A stretch of DNA of 31,172 bases. Source: JAUHXS01 sp965213575. Lineage in GTDB: Bacteria; Bacteroidota; Bacteroidia; Chitinophagales; JAUHXS01. Position 1 is the stretch's first letter; each line of letters starts with the position of its first letter. The translations under genes and the position numbers were made by a program. The notes below the pieces were generated by a model. It saw only the letters and a list, made by a program, of their open reading frames with translations. It was not told where the DNA came from and searched no databases. Positions 19,901 to 27,378 of this stretch are shown here, one piece after another. The stretch is taken from the NCBI GenBank assembly GCA_965213575.1, contig CBDBZN010000035.1, positions 1 through 31,172 on the forward strand, in the 5' to 3' direction.

Positions 19901-20426
19901 GAATGCCATGTCGTTGTAATTCGATGTAGTAATCCTCACCAAACATATCCAACCACTCTTTAAACAACTTCTCGGCTTCTGCTTCTCCTTTGTTGATGAT
20001 AGCTCTCGGCACTTCAGCAGCCAAGCAGCAGGTAGTGGCGATCAAACCTTCTTTATATTGCATTAAAATCTCCTTGTCTATTCGAGGATGATAATAATAG
20101 CCTTCAATAAAGCCGATAGAACAGAGCTTGGAAAGATTTTTATAGCCAATTGCATTTTTTGCTAACAGCAACTGATGATATCGTATTTTATCTTTCTTAT
20201 CGAAACGATTGGCACATAAATAGAATTCACATCCAAGTATCGGTTTAATGCCTTGCTTCTTAGCTTCATTAAAAAATTTAAAAACGCCAAACATATTACC
20301 ATGATCGGTAATAGCAACAGCTTGCATATTTTCTTTTTTGGCTTTCGCCATAAGGCCGGGAATAGAAGCGGCTCCATCCAGTAAAGAGTACTGTGTATGA
20401 CTATGTAAATGGCAAAAATCGGGCAT
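16995..20426 (-). CDS. dnaE: DNA polymerase III alpha subunit
   Basis: The 1,143-residue replicative polymerase. The N-terminal PHP domain starts at once (CHLHSHTQYSLLDG at 5-18, TDHG at 40-43). GPGRGSAAGS is at 351-360. The catalytic PDIDIDFDD is at 392-400, with Asp393 and Asp395 as the metal ligands, and MDFLGLKT further on carries the third conserved Asp. The tandem helix-hairpin-helix and the C-terminal OB fold (ISIGGIVKSAAHRLSKRGNK region) follow. The PHP histidines of the N-terminus are retained, so metal binding there is likely. It is the E. coli-type DnaE rather than PolC, since no exonuclease domain is inserted. The upstream gap carries a heptad-repeat hairpin and no clear promoter. 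The clamp-loader gene dnaX is also in the window but unlinked. Confidence 0.96.
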   Translation of the reverse strand: MPDFCHLHSHTQYSLLDGAASIPGLMAKAKKENMQAVAITDHGNMFGVFKFFNEAKKQGIKPILGCEFYLCANRFDKKDKIRYHQLLLAKNAIGYKNLSKLCSIGFIEGYYYHPRIDKEILMQYKEGLIATTCCLAAEVPRAIINKGEAEAEKLFKEWLDMFGEDYYIELQRHGIPEQDKCNEVLLKWSKKYNVKVIATNDSHYVEEEDADAHDILLCLQTGKDINEPNRFKFDNNNFFFKTKEEMAKLFSDVPEALDNTLDIVSKVEDLELKRDILLPVYQMPQGFSTEDDYLKHLVYEGAKSRYNELTTDIQERLDFELKVIKDMGFPGYFLIVQDFINEGKKIGVKVGPGRGSAAGSAVAYCTGITNIDPIKYNLLFERFLNPERVSMPDIDIDFDDVNRQKVIDYVVDKYGKNQVAQIVTFGTMAAKSSIRDVARVLQLPLPQADKLAKMVPDGPGVSLARAFNEVKELADYKTGPDKLAAKTLKFAETLEGSVRHTGIHAAGVIIAPSDLTEYIPLCTAKDADLYVTQFDGKYIEDAGMLKMDFLGLKTLSIIKDAIENIKVNRNVEINIDDIPLEDTKTFELFQRGDTKGIFQFESDGMRMYMKELKPTNIEDLIAMNALYRPGPMSYIPEFIDRKHGRKKVAYPHIWLEDLLKPTYGIMVYQEQIMQTAQIMAGYTLGAADLLRRAMGKKKVEEMQKQKEIFVKGAQEKGVEKDNAIEIFAIMEKFAQYGFNRSHSAAYSVLAYQTAYLKANYPAEYMAAVLTHNMSDIKQVNFFLNESKRMGIQPLGPDINESRLKFTVNEKGEIRFALSAIKGVGEAAVEAMLAEREKHGSFTGLFDFTKRVNLRTVNKKSIENLVMAGAFDGFKEVHRAQYFNVTPPESINIIEKAIKYGGSYQNNMISSQNSLFGEALMAETEDPKIPECEPWQILDILHKEREITGIYISGHPLDSYLLEIENFCTPINTVEKSRNREISIGGIVKSAAHRLSKRGNKFGSFTLEDYSGEIELVLFGEDYLKFKHFLEPGEIIFIKGRYQAQKYDENKLEFKVFSIDHLENVKDKEAQKVIMNFPLASISEDFVNNVEDLCINNPGNYFLDLNIFDQKENIQVNMSAQKVKVDLNENVTGFANKYGTYKLG

Positions 20427-20539
20427 GGCTTAAACTTTTGTGGGAGGATTAAAAATAGAGATAAAAGCGTTTCAAGTCCACTTATAAGCACCTAAGTTAT
20501 TAACAAAGTCAAAGATTTTTAAACAAGAGATTTTGTTTG

Positions 20540-20623
20540 AGATTTGAAGTGTGGCGTTCAAGTTTGAGGTTTGAAGTTCTAAGTTCGAGGTTTAACTTCG
20601 AACTTTAAACTATAAACTCTACA
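20540..20623. repeat. Heptanucleotide array with inverted half, between trkH and dnaE
   Basis: The left half contains five in-phase 7-base units (20561-20595: AGTTTGA GGTTTGA AGTTCTA AGTTCGA GGTTTAA), preceded by weaker ones from 20540. The right half (20596-20623) has the same unit inverted (CTTCGAA CTTTAAA CTATAAA CTCTACA). The halves can pair into an imperfect hairpin of about 26 bp (20566-20592 with 20594-20619). It starts just past the trkH stop codon and lies upstream of dnaE, so it could stabilise the trkH mRNA end or sit in the dnaE leader. Confidence 0.75.
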
Positions 20624-20628
20624 ACTAT

Positions 20629-22434
20629 TTATCCCAACGCAATATTTGCATCAGGATATTTATAATGTGTAATAACAGCTTGCGAAATCAGGGCGAAAGC
20701 GACTGTAGTAGACCCAACCCTTCCGACAAACATAGAAATCAAAATGATATATTTACCGGGCATAGATAATTGTGCAGTGATTCCCGTAGACAGCCCTACA
20801 GTGCCTACTGCGGAAATTTGTTCAAAGACCAGTTGCATGATCGGGATATCTCCGTCAGTTAAAAGTAAGGCAAAGCAACATATGAATATAAACAAAATTG
20901 CAAAAAACCAAATGGCCAAAGCTTTGGCCAAGATACTGTAGGAAATCTCTTTTCCTGCTATCTCCACACGCCTTTTTCCTTTAAAAGCATTATAAATAGA
21001 TACTACTGTGATAGCAAAAGTGGAAGTTTTGATACCTCCACATACCGATGCAGAGGAGCCTCCAACGAACATTAAAAAGCAAAATATTAATAGCATTGGA
21101 ACGCCTACCTGACTGATATCTACAGTATTAAAACCGGCAGTTCTCATCGTAGATTGAAAGATTGCAGTTACGCCGGCAGCAGTTTCGTCCATGCCCGCCA
21201 ACGTATTATTTTTTTCTAATAAATAATATATCAATCCTCCACCAAACACTAAAAATAATGTTGTATACATGGAAAGCCTTGTATCTAATTTCCACCGTTT
21301 CCAAGGAATTCTATTCATTTCTCTATATTTTTTAAAGCTGAATATTTCAAACAAGGTAGGGTAACCAATACTACCCAAAAATACCAGTACCATAACTATA
21401 ACATGTAGTCCATAAACATCTTTTACAGCATCGGTATATAAACTATTTCCCATTAATGAAAATCCGGCATTACAAAATGCCGAAACCGAATGGAACAAAG
21501 ACCAAAAAAATCTATCTCCTACGCTAGTGAACTGAAGTGTATCTCCCCAGCTGGGATAAATGATGAATGCACCGATTAAGTCGATCGCAATGGTATAATA
21601 CATGATATTTTTAAACAGCCGCGTAGTATCAACTTCTGCATCAGAAAAGAAAAAATCCTGAAAACTATATTTCTGCTTTATATTAACACCTTTGGATACA
21701 TAAGAACCGAAAAAAGTACCAAAAGAAATAACTCCTAAGGCGCCAACTTGAATTAATAACATAATAACAACTTGACCTTTTAAGGTAAAAAACGTTCCTG
21801 TATCTTGTAAAATCAAACCTGTCTGGCTAATAGCACTCACAGAAGTAAATAACGCTTCGAAAAAACTCATAGAACCAGGGATAGTAGTACATTCGGGCAT
21901 GGTGAGCACTGCACCGCCTATGAATGATAGCGTAAGTAAAGACAAAATCAGGCTAGAAGAAGCTTTTATATTAAGAAACCCGAAAACATCCATGGTTTTT
22001 AAGAATTCAAAACTCGACAGCACAAATAAATAGCACTTAAAAATTCCTAGATGAATATCTTCAGACTCGATGATATTGCTTTTTTTCAGGAAAATACTAA
22101 GTAAAGAACTATTAAAAAAGATAAGGGCAAGCAATTCCGGTATAAGAAATAAGAGCAACCCGGCCTCTATTCTGTTCTTCTTTATATAATCTTCGGAAGA
22201 TGCAGCAAATAGCCACCTTAACAAAAACTGCAAAATGAAAAAAATCAAGAACCATTGAATGATTTTCTCTTCAATAAATACACTCAAGGTAATATCAGGA
22301 AAGCCAAAATCATAAATAAGGAAAAAAAATGCCGTGACAACAACCCCAACATTAAGGATACTAAATAATCGAACAATTAATTCTTTGTGATTGTATAAAA
22401 TAAGTTTGGCCCACTGAGTAAATCGAAATAACAT
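20629..22434 (-). CDS. trkH: TrkH/KtrB family potassium uptake protein
   Basis: A 601-residue inner-membrane potassium-translocating subunit. All four pore loops with their selectivity glycine are visible: SAISQTGL (Gly206), SAFCNAGFS (Gly324), MRTAGFNT (Gly434) and SAVGTVGLS (Gly547). About 160 residues with several extra membrane helices precede the first pore segment, which makes it longer than the 450-480 residues of minimal KtrB. The partner NAD/ATP-binding subunit (TrkA/KtrA) is not in the window and must be encoded elsewhere. The minus strand has TAATTTTG at 22462-22455, a good -7 box just before the start, but no TTTG at the right distance. The stop is followed directly by the heptad-repeat hairpin at 20540-20623. 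Confidence 0.93.
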   Translation of the reverse strand: MLFRFTQWAKLILYNHKELIVRLFSILNVGVVVTAFFFLIYDFGFPDITLSVFIEEKIIQWFLIFFILQFLLRWLFAASSEDYIKKNRIEAGLLLFLIPELLALIFFNSSLLSIFLKKSNIIESEDIHLGIFKCYLFVLSSFEFLKTMDVFGFLNIKASSSLILSLLTLSFIGGAVLTMPECTTIPGSMSFFEALFTSVSAISQTGLILQDTGTFFTLKGQVVIMLLIQVGALGVISFGTFFGSYVSKGVNIKQKYSFQDFFFSDAEVDTTRLFKNIMYYTIAIDLIGAFIIYPSWGDTLQFTSVGDRFFWSLFHSVSAFCNAGFSLMGNSLYTDAVKDVYGLHVIVMVLVFLGSIGYPTLFEIFSFKKYREMNRIPWKRWKLDTRLSMYTTLFLVFGGGLIYYLLEKNNTLAGMDETAAGVTAIFQSTMRTAGFNTVDISQVGVPMLLIFCFLMFVGGSSASVCGGIKTSTFAITVVSIYNAFKGKRRVEIAGKEISYSILAKALAIWFFAILFIFICCFALLLTDGDIPIMQLVFEQISAVGTVGLSTGITAQLSMPGKYIILISMFVGRVGSTTVAFALISQAVITHYKYPDANIALG

Positions 22435-22599
22435 GCGATGAGATTAAGTCGCAACAAAATTAATAATTTATTTAGGATAGGAGATTTAAAGACTAGAAGA
22501 TTAGAAAATTAATTTATTATTATAAAATAATCAGTTTAAAATTTTCGTACGTGCTTTATTAATTTGGTGATGATGCTTAAATCAAATCCTACTAATTAC

Positions 22600-22636
22600 A
22601 AACTTTAAACTTCCTAACTCTAAACTTTAAACTAAA
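22600..22636. repeat. Heptanucleotide array after the App1-like gene
   Basis: Read on the minus strand it is AGTTTAA AGTTTAG AGTTAGG then, after one extra base, AGTTTAA AGTTTGT. It begins right after the stop of the App1-like gene at 22640. A weaker, oppositely directed stretch with the same rhythm (GATTTAA AGACTAG AAGATTA) lies at about 22482-22505, so the gap may be a decayed inverted pair like the one after trkH. Confidence 0.65.
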
Positions 22637-22639
22637 CAA

Positions 22640-23692
22640 TTAATTAATATATCCTTCCTTAGTTGCATGATCTAATGCTTCTTGGGAATCCCTCATAATA
22701 AGAAAAGGTATATCACTAGCGTTTGACATTGTTTTAATTTCCAGTTCTCTTATATCAGTATGTACATTACGGATGTAGATGGCTTTAACGCGTTTTGGAT
22801 GTTTTTTGTGCAGTTTATAATATATTTCCGGATCCTCCTGCCCGCTATCCCCAATTAGGATGAAAGATAATTTATCGTATACACCAAAAATTGTTTCGAT
22901 ACACTTCATTTTATAAGAAGCTGTATCTTCTTTTATCCATTGGATAACACTAAATCCTAAGTCTCTTAGAAAGATAGGAGCTTTTGGAATATGATGTATG
23001 TCACAAAAGTTAGTTATTAAATCATATAGATTATAGGAGCTTCCGGAGACAAAAAACAGTGGATTTTTATAATTATCGATCAATTTATTATATAACTCCT
23101 TAACGCCTATAAATGGAATACGTGATGGCGCATCATTTTTTAACATTGTTATGATCCTTTTAACAGGATGCATCGCATCTGATTTCATAACGGTATCATC
23201 AACATCGGAAATAATGCCGAATGGATTTCGCTGCTCGCAGATCAGCACCTCCCCTACAGCAGATTTTTCGTACGGCACGTCAAAAGGCATATGTGTAATC
23301 TCTATGTTAACTTTGTGCCAACCATTATTTAAGAAAGCATTTTCAAAGCCTTCAAAAATTAACGTGAAATACCCTTCTTCATCGCTGATGGCTTTCGCTT
23401 CATGTCCATAAAGTTCGCCTCTAATTTCAACACCCGGTATTTCATCGCTTTCATATCTTTTCCATACTTTTTTTAAATTTGTCCAAAGAGAATCTGTCAG
23501 TTCATTTTTTTCATGAATGATCTTTTCTTTTTCTAAAATTCGTCCATGTAAATACACTTTCTCCTGATTTCCAAAACCTCTATAAGGATAAATAAATACC
23601 GGATCAAATAAGTGTAATTTGTCTTTAATCTTGAAAATGATCTTATCGTACCCACTTTCCGTTTTTTGTACTACTTTTTGCAATGGTTTCAT
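22640..23692 (-). CDS. App1-like phosphatase (DUF2183, HAD type)
   Basis: A 350-residue protein of the App1/DUF2183 family. The HAD nucleophile motif DVDDT is at 163-167 inside GIISDVDDTVMKSD. A SGSSYNLYD segment (motif II Ser) and a later LIGDSGQEDPEIY acidic motif (motif III/IV) complete the fold. Yeast App1 is a phosphatidate phosphatase, but the substrate of bacterial members is not established. The N-terminal 150 residues form the beta-rich domain usual for this family (YRGFGN ... VYLHGRIL ... EGYFTLIFEGFEN). There is no signal peptide, so it is probably cytoplasmic. It lies alone between two intergenic gaps that both hold heptad repeats. Confidence 0.85.
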   Translation of the reverse strand: MKPLQKVVQKTESGYDKIIFKIKDKLHLFDPVFIYPYRGFGNQEKVYLHGRILEKEKIIHEKNELTDSLWTNLKKVWKRYESDEIPGVEIRGELYGHEAKAISDEEGYFTLIFEGFENAFLNNGWHKVNIEITHMPFDVPYEKSAVGEVLICEQRNPFGIISDVDDTVMKSDAMHPVKRIITMLKNDAPSRIPFIGVKELYNKLIDNYKNPLFFVSGSSYNLYDLITNFCDIHHIPKAPIFLRDLGFSVIQWIKEDTASYKMKCIETIFGVYDKLSFILIGDSGQEDPEIYYKLHKKHPKRVKAIYIRNVHTDIRELEIKTMSNASDIPFLIMRDSQEALDHATKEGYIN

Positions 23693-23728
23693 ATGGTCAA
23701 TTATTAAACAAATTTCCTGCCAAAAAAT

Positions 23729-23784
23729 AGTTTAGAGTTCCGAGTTCGAAGTTTAATGTTCCGAGTTTAAAGTTTATAATTTAA
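23729..23784. repeat. Eight in-phase heptanucleotides upstream of the App1-like gene
   Basis: Exactly eight consecutive 7-base units without any insertion: AGTTTAG AGTTCCG AGTTCGA AGTTTAA TGTTCCG AGTTTAA AGTTTAT AATTTAA. Further units in the opposite sense (ATTCTAA ACTAATA ATTCTGA ATTCTTT) follow at about 23813-23840, right at the receptor gene stop. The array fills the gap between the TonB receptor and the App1-like gene. Confidence 0.8.
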
Positions 23785-23839
23785 GGCTATATCCAGTTAC
23801 CACCATTTTAATAATTCTAAACTAATAATTCTGAATTCT

Positions 23840-26086
23840 TTAGAAGGTTTTATTAACTCCTAAATATACCATTCTGCCAAAGATTGGGCCCCACACTATC
23901 GAGCTGTCAAAATAATCTCCAAATGGATCATCTGAAGCTATAATTGGATTCAACTGTCTGAAATTGGTTATATTTTCCATCCCTACGTAAATGCGTAAAT
24001 CATTTTTCCAGCTTTTGCTAATTTGAGCATTCATAGTGGAATATATTGGAGAGTTGTCCTTTAGTTGATATTCGGTTGGATTAGAATCTGTCTGAGGCAA
24101 CCTTTTATGTCCAATTACATTTAAAGTATAGTCAAATACCCATTTTGATGGAGTTTCATAAGCTAGGTTTACAAAACCTCTATGTTTTGATATTAATGGC
24201 TTTTGTAAGATGCCTTCTAAATATTCAGTTTTCACATCATACAGCCTATAAGCTAGTCTCATGTCTAATCTACGAACCAACTCATAATCAACAGTTGCTT
24301 GAAAACTGTTGGCATACGATCGCCCATCCAAATTGTAAATTAAGACTTTTTGAGGATCATTATCGCGGTCAATTACCACTTGATTTTCGAAGTGTGTATA
24401 ATAATAATCTAGTGCTACTGTACCTTCTTTATAGTTTAACCTAAAACAATGACTTAACCCTCCACCAATATTCCAGGATACTTCCTGCTCTAATTGATAC
24501 GCACCCTTATTAAAGGATGGAATAATATTAAATGTTCTTGAACTAGCTAATAAAGCAATATTCTCGGCAAAAATATTGGCCGTTCGTTGTCCTTTACCTG
24601 CCGAAGCTCTTAGCACCGTTTGCTCAGATATTTCATAACGAGTATGAAGGCGAGGCGTAAATATCCAACCATACAGATTATTGTAGTCACTTCTTAAGCC
24701 TAATATAAGATTGAATTTATCCAAATGATTATAAGTATATTCAAAAAATGCTCCGCTTACTTGCTCTACTCTATTATAATTCTGAAGGAAATTTAATTCC
24801 TCTTTATAGTAATCAGACTGAAAACTTAGTCCGGTTTTAAACTTATGATTGGTATTAAAAATAATAGATTGATAAATTAAGTTAGCGTAATAGCCTTCTT
24901 GCTTAGCATCATATTGTCTTAAGCCAAAAAAGTTTTGTTGTACATGATCCAATACATATAATTGTAATCCTATGCTTTTGTATCGTTTATTTTCAAAAAC
25001 ATACCCAACCTTACCCCATACTTCAGCACGCTGCGTATTGATACCTATACCATAAGCATTTACGGTCCCCTTGTCACTATCAGGATTAAAGTCTAATTGT
25101 CCACCAATTTTTTCATCTAATAAGATCTTACCGCCTACTTGAGCTTCCACGCCTTGATGATTATCAAATTTCCACCGATTACCGATATTGATCTGCTTCG
25201 CTAACGGGACGTCCATAAATCCATCGCCATTACCATCTGTTCTTATCGGACGAATATTACCATGTAGCAACAAACCTGAATGCAAATGCTCCCCTAAGTC
25301 AAAATTTTTAAGAATATTTAACTCAGTTCTGCCACTTTGGTTGACGTAAGTATTTAAGGTAAGGCCTTTTTCTTCCTCTTCTGAATGTTCAGGTTTCTCA
25401 AGTTCTACGTTTATCTGCCCAGCCATGCTTTCATATCCATTAATAACCGGCCCTACCCCTTTGGTAACTTGAATAGATTCAATCCATGTGCCCGGTGTGT
25501 AAGATAATCCTATATTAGAAGCGATGCCTCTTATATAAGGCATATTCTCTTGAGTTATTTGCGTATAAATACCGGCTAACCCTAGCATCTCTATCTGACG
25601 AGTACCTGTTACTGCATCCGTAAAGGAAACATCAATAGAAGGATTGGTTTCAAAACTCTCTGAAAGATTACAACAAGCTGCTTTAAAAAGCTCCTTTTCG
25701 CCCATTATTTGAGTATTCAGAGGAGCTCTAAAGTCTATTTTAGTAGATTTTTCTCGATATACTACTTCTACCTCTTCTAAGTTCATTACATTTTTTAAAA
25801 TGATGGTGAGCTTATCATGCTTAGCAATAGAAAGAGTGTCAGTTTGATACCCGACATAACTGATGACTAACTGATGTATTTGGTGGTCATCTAAAATAGA
25901 AAAGTAACCTAAAGTATCCGTGGTAGTGCCAATTGTAGATCCCAACCAATAAACATTTGCTCCAATAATCGGATTTAAATTACCTTTAGCATCTTCTTCT
26001 ACTACGACGCCGTCTAAATAAGTTTGTGCAAATATTGAGTTCCACGCAAAAGCAAGTAATAATACTGATGGTATACTGATTTTCAT
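23840..26086 (-). CDS. TonB-dependent receptor with Cys-Cys plug motif, probable metal transport
   Basis: A 748-residue outer-membrane receptor. It has a signal peptide (about 1-20), a carboxypeptidase-regulatory-like domain (about 23-100, ending in ISYVGYQTDTLSI), a plug domain (about 110-230, including IRGIASNIGLSYTPG and the VTKGVGPVINGYESMAGQIN segment) and a beta barrel ending in the aromatic MVYLGVNKTF. Before the plug lies KAACCNLSESFETN with Cys138-Cys139, an unusual exposed pair that I associate with Bacteroidota receptors encoded beside HMA-domain proteins. It starts 11 bases after the HMA gene stop, so the two form an operon. The likely cargo is a soft metal such as copper, alone or chelated; this is inferred from context, and no substrate can be read from the sequence. 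Confidence 0.85.
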   Translation of the reverse strand: MKISIPSVLLLAFAWNSIFAQTYLDGVVVEEDAKGNLNPIIGANVYWLGSTIGTTTDTLGYFSILDDHQIHQLVISYVGYQTDTLSIAKHDKLTIILKNVMNLEEVEVVYREKSTKIDFRAPLNTQIMGEKELFKAACCNLSESFETNPSIDVSFTDAVTGTRQIEMLGLAGIYTQITQENMPYIRGIASNIGLSYTPGTWIESIQVTKGVGPVINGYESMAGQINVELEKPEHSEEEEKGLTLNTYVNQSGRTELNILKNFDLGEHLHSGLLLHGNIRPIRTDGNGDGFMDVPLAKQINIGNRWKFDNHQGVEAQVGGKILLDEKIGGQLDFNPDSDKGTVNAYGIGINTQRAEVWGKVGYVFENKRYKSIGLQLYVLDHVQQNFFGLRQYDAKQEGYYANLIYQSIIFNTNHKFKTGLSFQSDYYKEELNFLQNYNRVEQVSGAFFEYTYNHLDKFNLILGLRSDYNNLYGWIFTPRLHTRYEISEQTVLRASAGKGQRTANIFAENIALLASSRTFNIIPSFNKGAYQLEQEVSWNIGGGLSHCFRLNYKEGTVALDYYYTHFENQVVIDRDNDPQKVLIYNLDGRSYANSFQATVDYELVRRLDMRLAYRLYDVKTEYLEGILQKPLISKHRGFVNLAYETPSKWVFDYTLNVIGHKRLPQTDSNPTEYQLKDNSPIYSTMNAQISKSWKNDLRIYVGMENITNFRQLNPIIASDDPFGDYFDSSIVWGPIFGRMVYLGVNKTF

Positions 26087-26097
26087 AACGTTAAAAT

Positions 26098-26442
26098 TTA
26101 ATGAGTTTCCATTTCTCGATATCTACAGCAAGAGCTAATCTTATAATAGGTAGAATCTTCAGTTATGATGTATTCATTATCATGTCCTGCAGCAGCTATA
26201 TGCCCGGCTACTTCCTGCAGGTTAGTTTTATCTGCTCGATAAACAATGGTCAGCTCTTTGGTTGCTTTATTCCATTCCGCAAATTTAACTCCCTTGATAT
26301 ATGCAGCTTCTTCTATTCTTGATTTACACATATCACATATACCTTCTACTTTTATAGTAGCTGTAATTTTTTCTTTTTCTTGTGCATTTGATGAGTAACA
26401 TCCTAGTATACTCAACAATACGATTATTATTAGTTTATTCAT
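26098..26442 (-). CDS. Exported heavy-metal-associated (HMA) domain protein
   Basis: A 114-residue exported protein with one HMA fold. After a signal sequence (about 1-21; LGC at 13-15 is a weak lipobox, so it may instead be cut after SNA) comes the metal-binding loop GICDMCKSRIE (Cys36, Cys39), the ferredoxin-like core and the usual AAGHDNE end (His87). The tail ISSCCRYRE adds a second Cys pair (Cys105-Cys106), resembling the CC pair in the receptor encoded 11 bases downstream. Export is unusual compared with cytoplasmic CopZ chaperones and fits a periplasmic metal carrier that receives ions from the receptor (inference). Copper is the most common ligand of CxxC HMA domains, but the sequence alone does not decide between metals. 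Confidence 0.87.
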   Translation of the reverse strand: MNKLIIIVLLSILGCYSSNAQEKEKITATIKVEGICDMCKSRIEEAAYIKGVKFAEWNKATKELTIVYRADKTNLQEVAGHIAAAGHDNEYIITEDSTYYKISSCCRYREMETH

Positions 26443-26450
26443 TTTTGTTT

Positions 26451-26506
26451 GGTTTGAAGTTTAGAGTTTAAAGTCTAAAGTTTAGAATTTAGAATTTAGA
26501 ATTTTA
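26451..26506. repeat. Eight in-phase heptanucleotides upstream of the HMA-receptor operon
   Basis: Eight consecutive 7-base units without slippage: GGTTTGA AGTTTAG AGTTTAA AGTCTAA AGTTTAG AATTTAG AATTTAG AATTTTA. The array starts 9 bases before the HMA gene ATG, so it probably falls in the leader or promoter of the operon. No TTTG/TAnnTTTG pair is seen in it. Confidence 0.82.
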
Positions 26507-26550
26507 AAATCGTGGTAGTTAATATCTTATAATAGGTAGAACATTAACAT

Positions 26551-26570
26551 AAGCTATGTATAAATAGCTT
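26551..26570. repeat. 7-bp inverted repeat between the HYC_CC_PP gene and the HMA operon
   Basis: AAGCTAT-GTATAA-ATAGCTT is a perfect 7-bp inverted repeat with a 6-base centre, about 110 bases upstream of the HMA gene. No T run follows, so it is not a terminator. A metal-sensor operator is conceivable, but no regulator gene is present in the window. Confidence 0.28.
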
Positions 26571-26597
26571 CGGCTTTAGTAAGAAAAGAGAGTATGG

Positions 26598-26987
26598 TTA
26601 TTCGTAAAATAAAAGAGAAGTAAAAAGCAGATATAATTCTTCTGAAAAGCAAGGAGGCGGCCGATTGAAATAAGCAACTAGTTGTTGGGTAACAGGTGCT
26701 AAATATTTTTCTATTCTTAAGAAATTGCTAAGTCCTTCAAGAACTAAGACTTTATCGAGAATACTTGAAGAAAAATCTGAATCAATTTCTAATTTAACTG
26801 ATTCGTCCCTACAACAATTTGAATTTTTAAAATTCGTTATTGTTTGCTGACAACAACTTAAATGATCAGCACCACTAAATACATTTATCGAACTAATTTG
26901 ATCATGACAGTAATGAAGCTGAACAGTTGCTCCAAAGGAAAAAACAAAATGAATAAAAGCAAGTAAGGTGGTAAAAATCTTCATCAT
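26598..26987 (-). CDS. HYC_CC_PP family small cysteine-rich exported protein
   Basis: A 129-residue protein with an N-terminal signal or anchor helix (about 1-20) and the three motifs that name the family: LHYCHD (His25-Tyr26-Cys27), two Cys pairs (SCC at 44-46 and NCC at 57-59) and NRPPPCFSEELY near 108-119. The family is known to me only by name; its biochemical role has not been established as far as I know. Cys and His pairs plus an exported location suggest metal binding outside the cytoplasm. It lies upstream of the HMA-receptor operon on the same strand, 155 bases away, across a heptad-repeat array and an inverted repeat. Two ATG codons stand in tandem at 26987 and 26984. TATCTTTA just upstream is close to a -7 box but has no matching TTTG. 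Confidence 0.82.
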   Translation of the reverse strand: MMKIFTTLLAFIHFVFSFGATVQLHYCHDQISSINVFSGADHLSCCQQTITNFKNSNCCRDESVKLEIDSDFSSSILDKVLVLEGLSNFLRIEKYLAPVTQQLVAYFNRPPPCFSEELYLLFTSLLFYE

Positions 26988-27026
26988 GATGATAACGATA
27001 AAGATAGTAATAAATTATATGAAAAG

Positions 27027-27064
27027 AATAGGCTGATTAACTTACGCAGTCCAATCAGCCTATT
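27027..27064 (-). terminator. 12-bp hairpin after the DUF1328 gene
   Basis: AATAGGCTGATT / AATCAGCCTATT, a perfect 12-bp stem with a 14-base loop, starting 7 bases past the stop of the DUF1328 gene. On the minus strand it is followed by CTTTTC, a short T stretch, so it is a probable but not ideal terminator. It also separates that gene from the HYC_CC_PP gene. Confidence 0.7.
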
Positions 27065-27071
27065 TTAAAAA

Positions 27072-27236
27072 TCATACCTTACGAACTAGGCTCGCAATTA
27101 ATGATAACACAAACAACACAATAAACACATAAAACAAAATCTTTGCAATTGAAGCTGCACCTGCAGCAATTCCTCCAAAACCTAATACAGCAGCTATAAG
27201 CGCTACTACTAAAAATATTAATGCGTATCGTAACAT
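27072..27236 (-). CDS. DUF1328 / UPF0391 (YtjA-like) small membrane protein
   Basis: A 54-residue protein, MLRYALIFLVVALIAAVLGF at the start and ending ASLVRKV, with two hydrophobic helices separated by a Gly/Ala-rich turn (GGIAAGAASIAKI). This is a close match to the DUF1328 family as I know it (MLRWALIFLVIALIAALLGF-type start). The molecular role is not established; members are common in stress-linked neighbourhoods in other bacteria. It is preceded by 142 bases of AT-rich spacer after the aquaporin gene with only a weak promoter-like TTTTG, and followed by a 12-bp hairpin. Confidence 0.88.
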   Translation of the reverse strand: MLRYALIFLVVALIAAVLGFGGIAAGAASIAKILFYVFIVLFVLSLIASLVRKV

Positions 27237-27378
27237 AGTAAAATTTTATATTATTAATAATTCAATATGATTTAAGAATTATGCCAAAAGGTTATACACA
27301 TTAATTATCTATATATCAGCATATTATAAAATATAATATTTTTTTAGATGAGCAAAAAAGACAACAAAAAGTGGGGAA

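Noticed and set aside
20540..26506. Heptad arrays as a CRISPR
   Set aside because: Units are 7 bases, in direct contact and without spacers; no cas genes are present.
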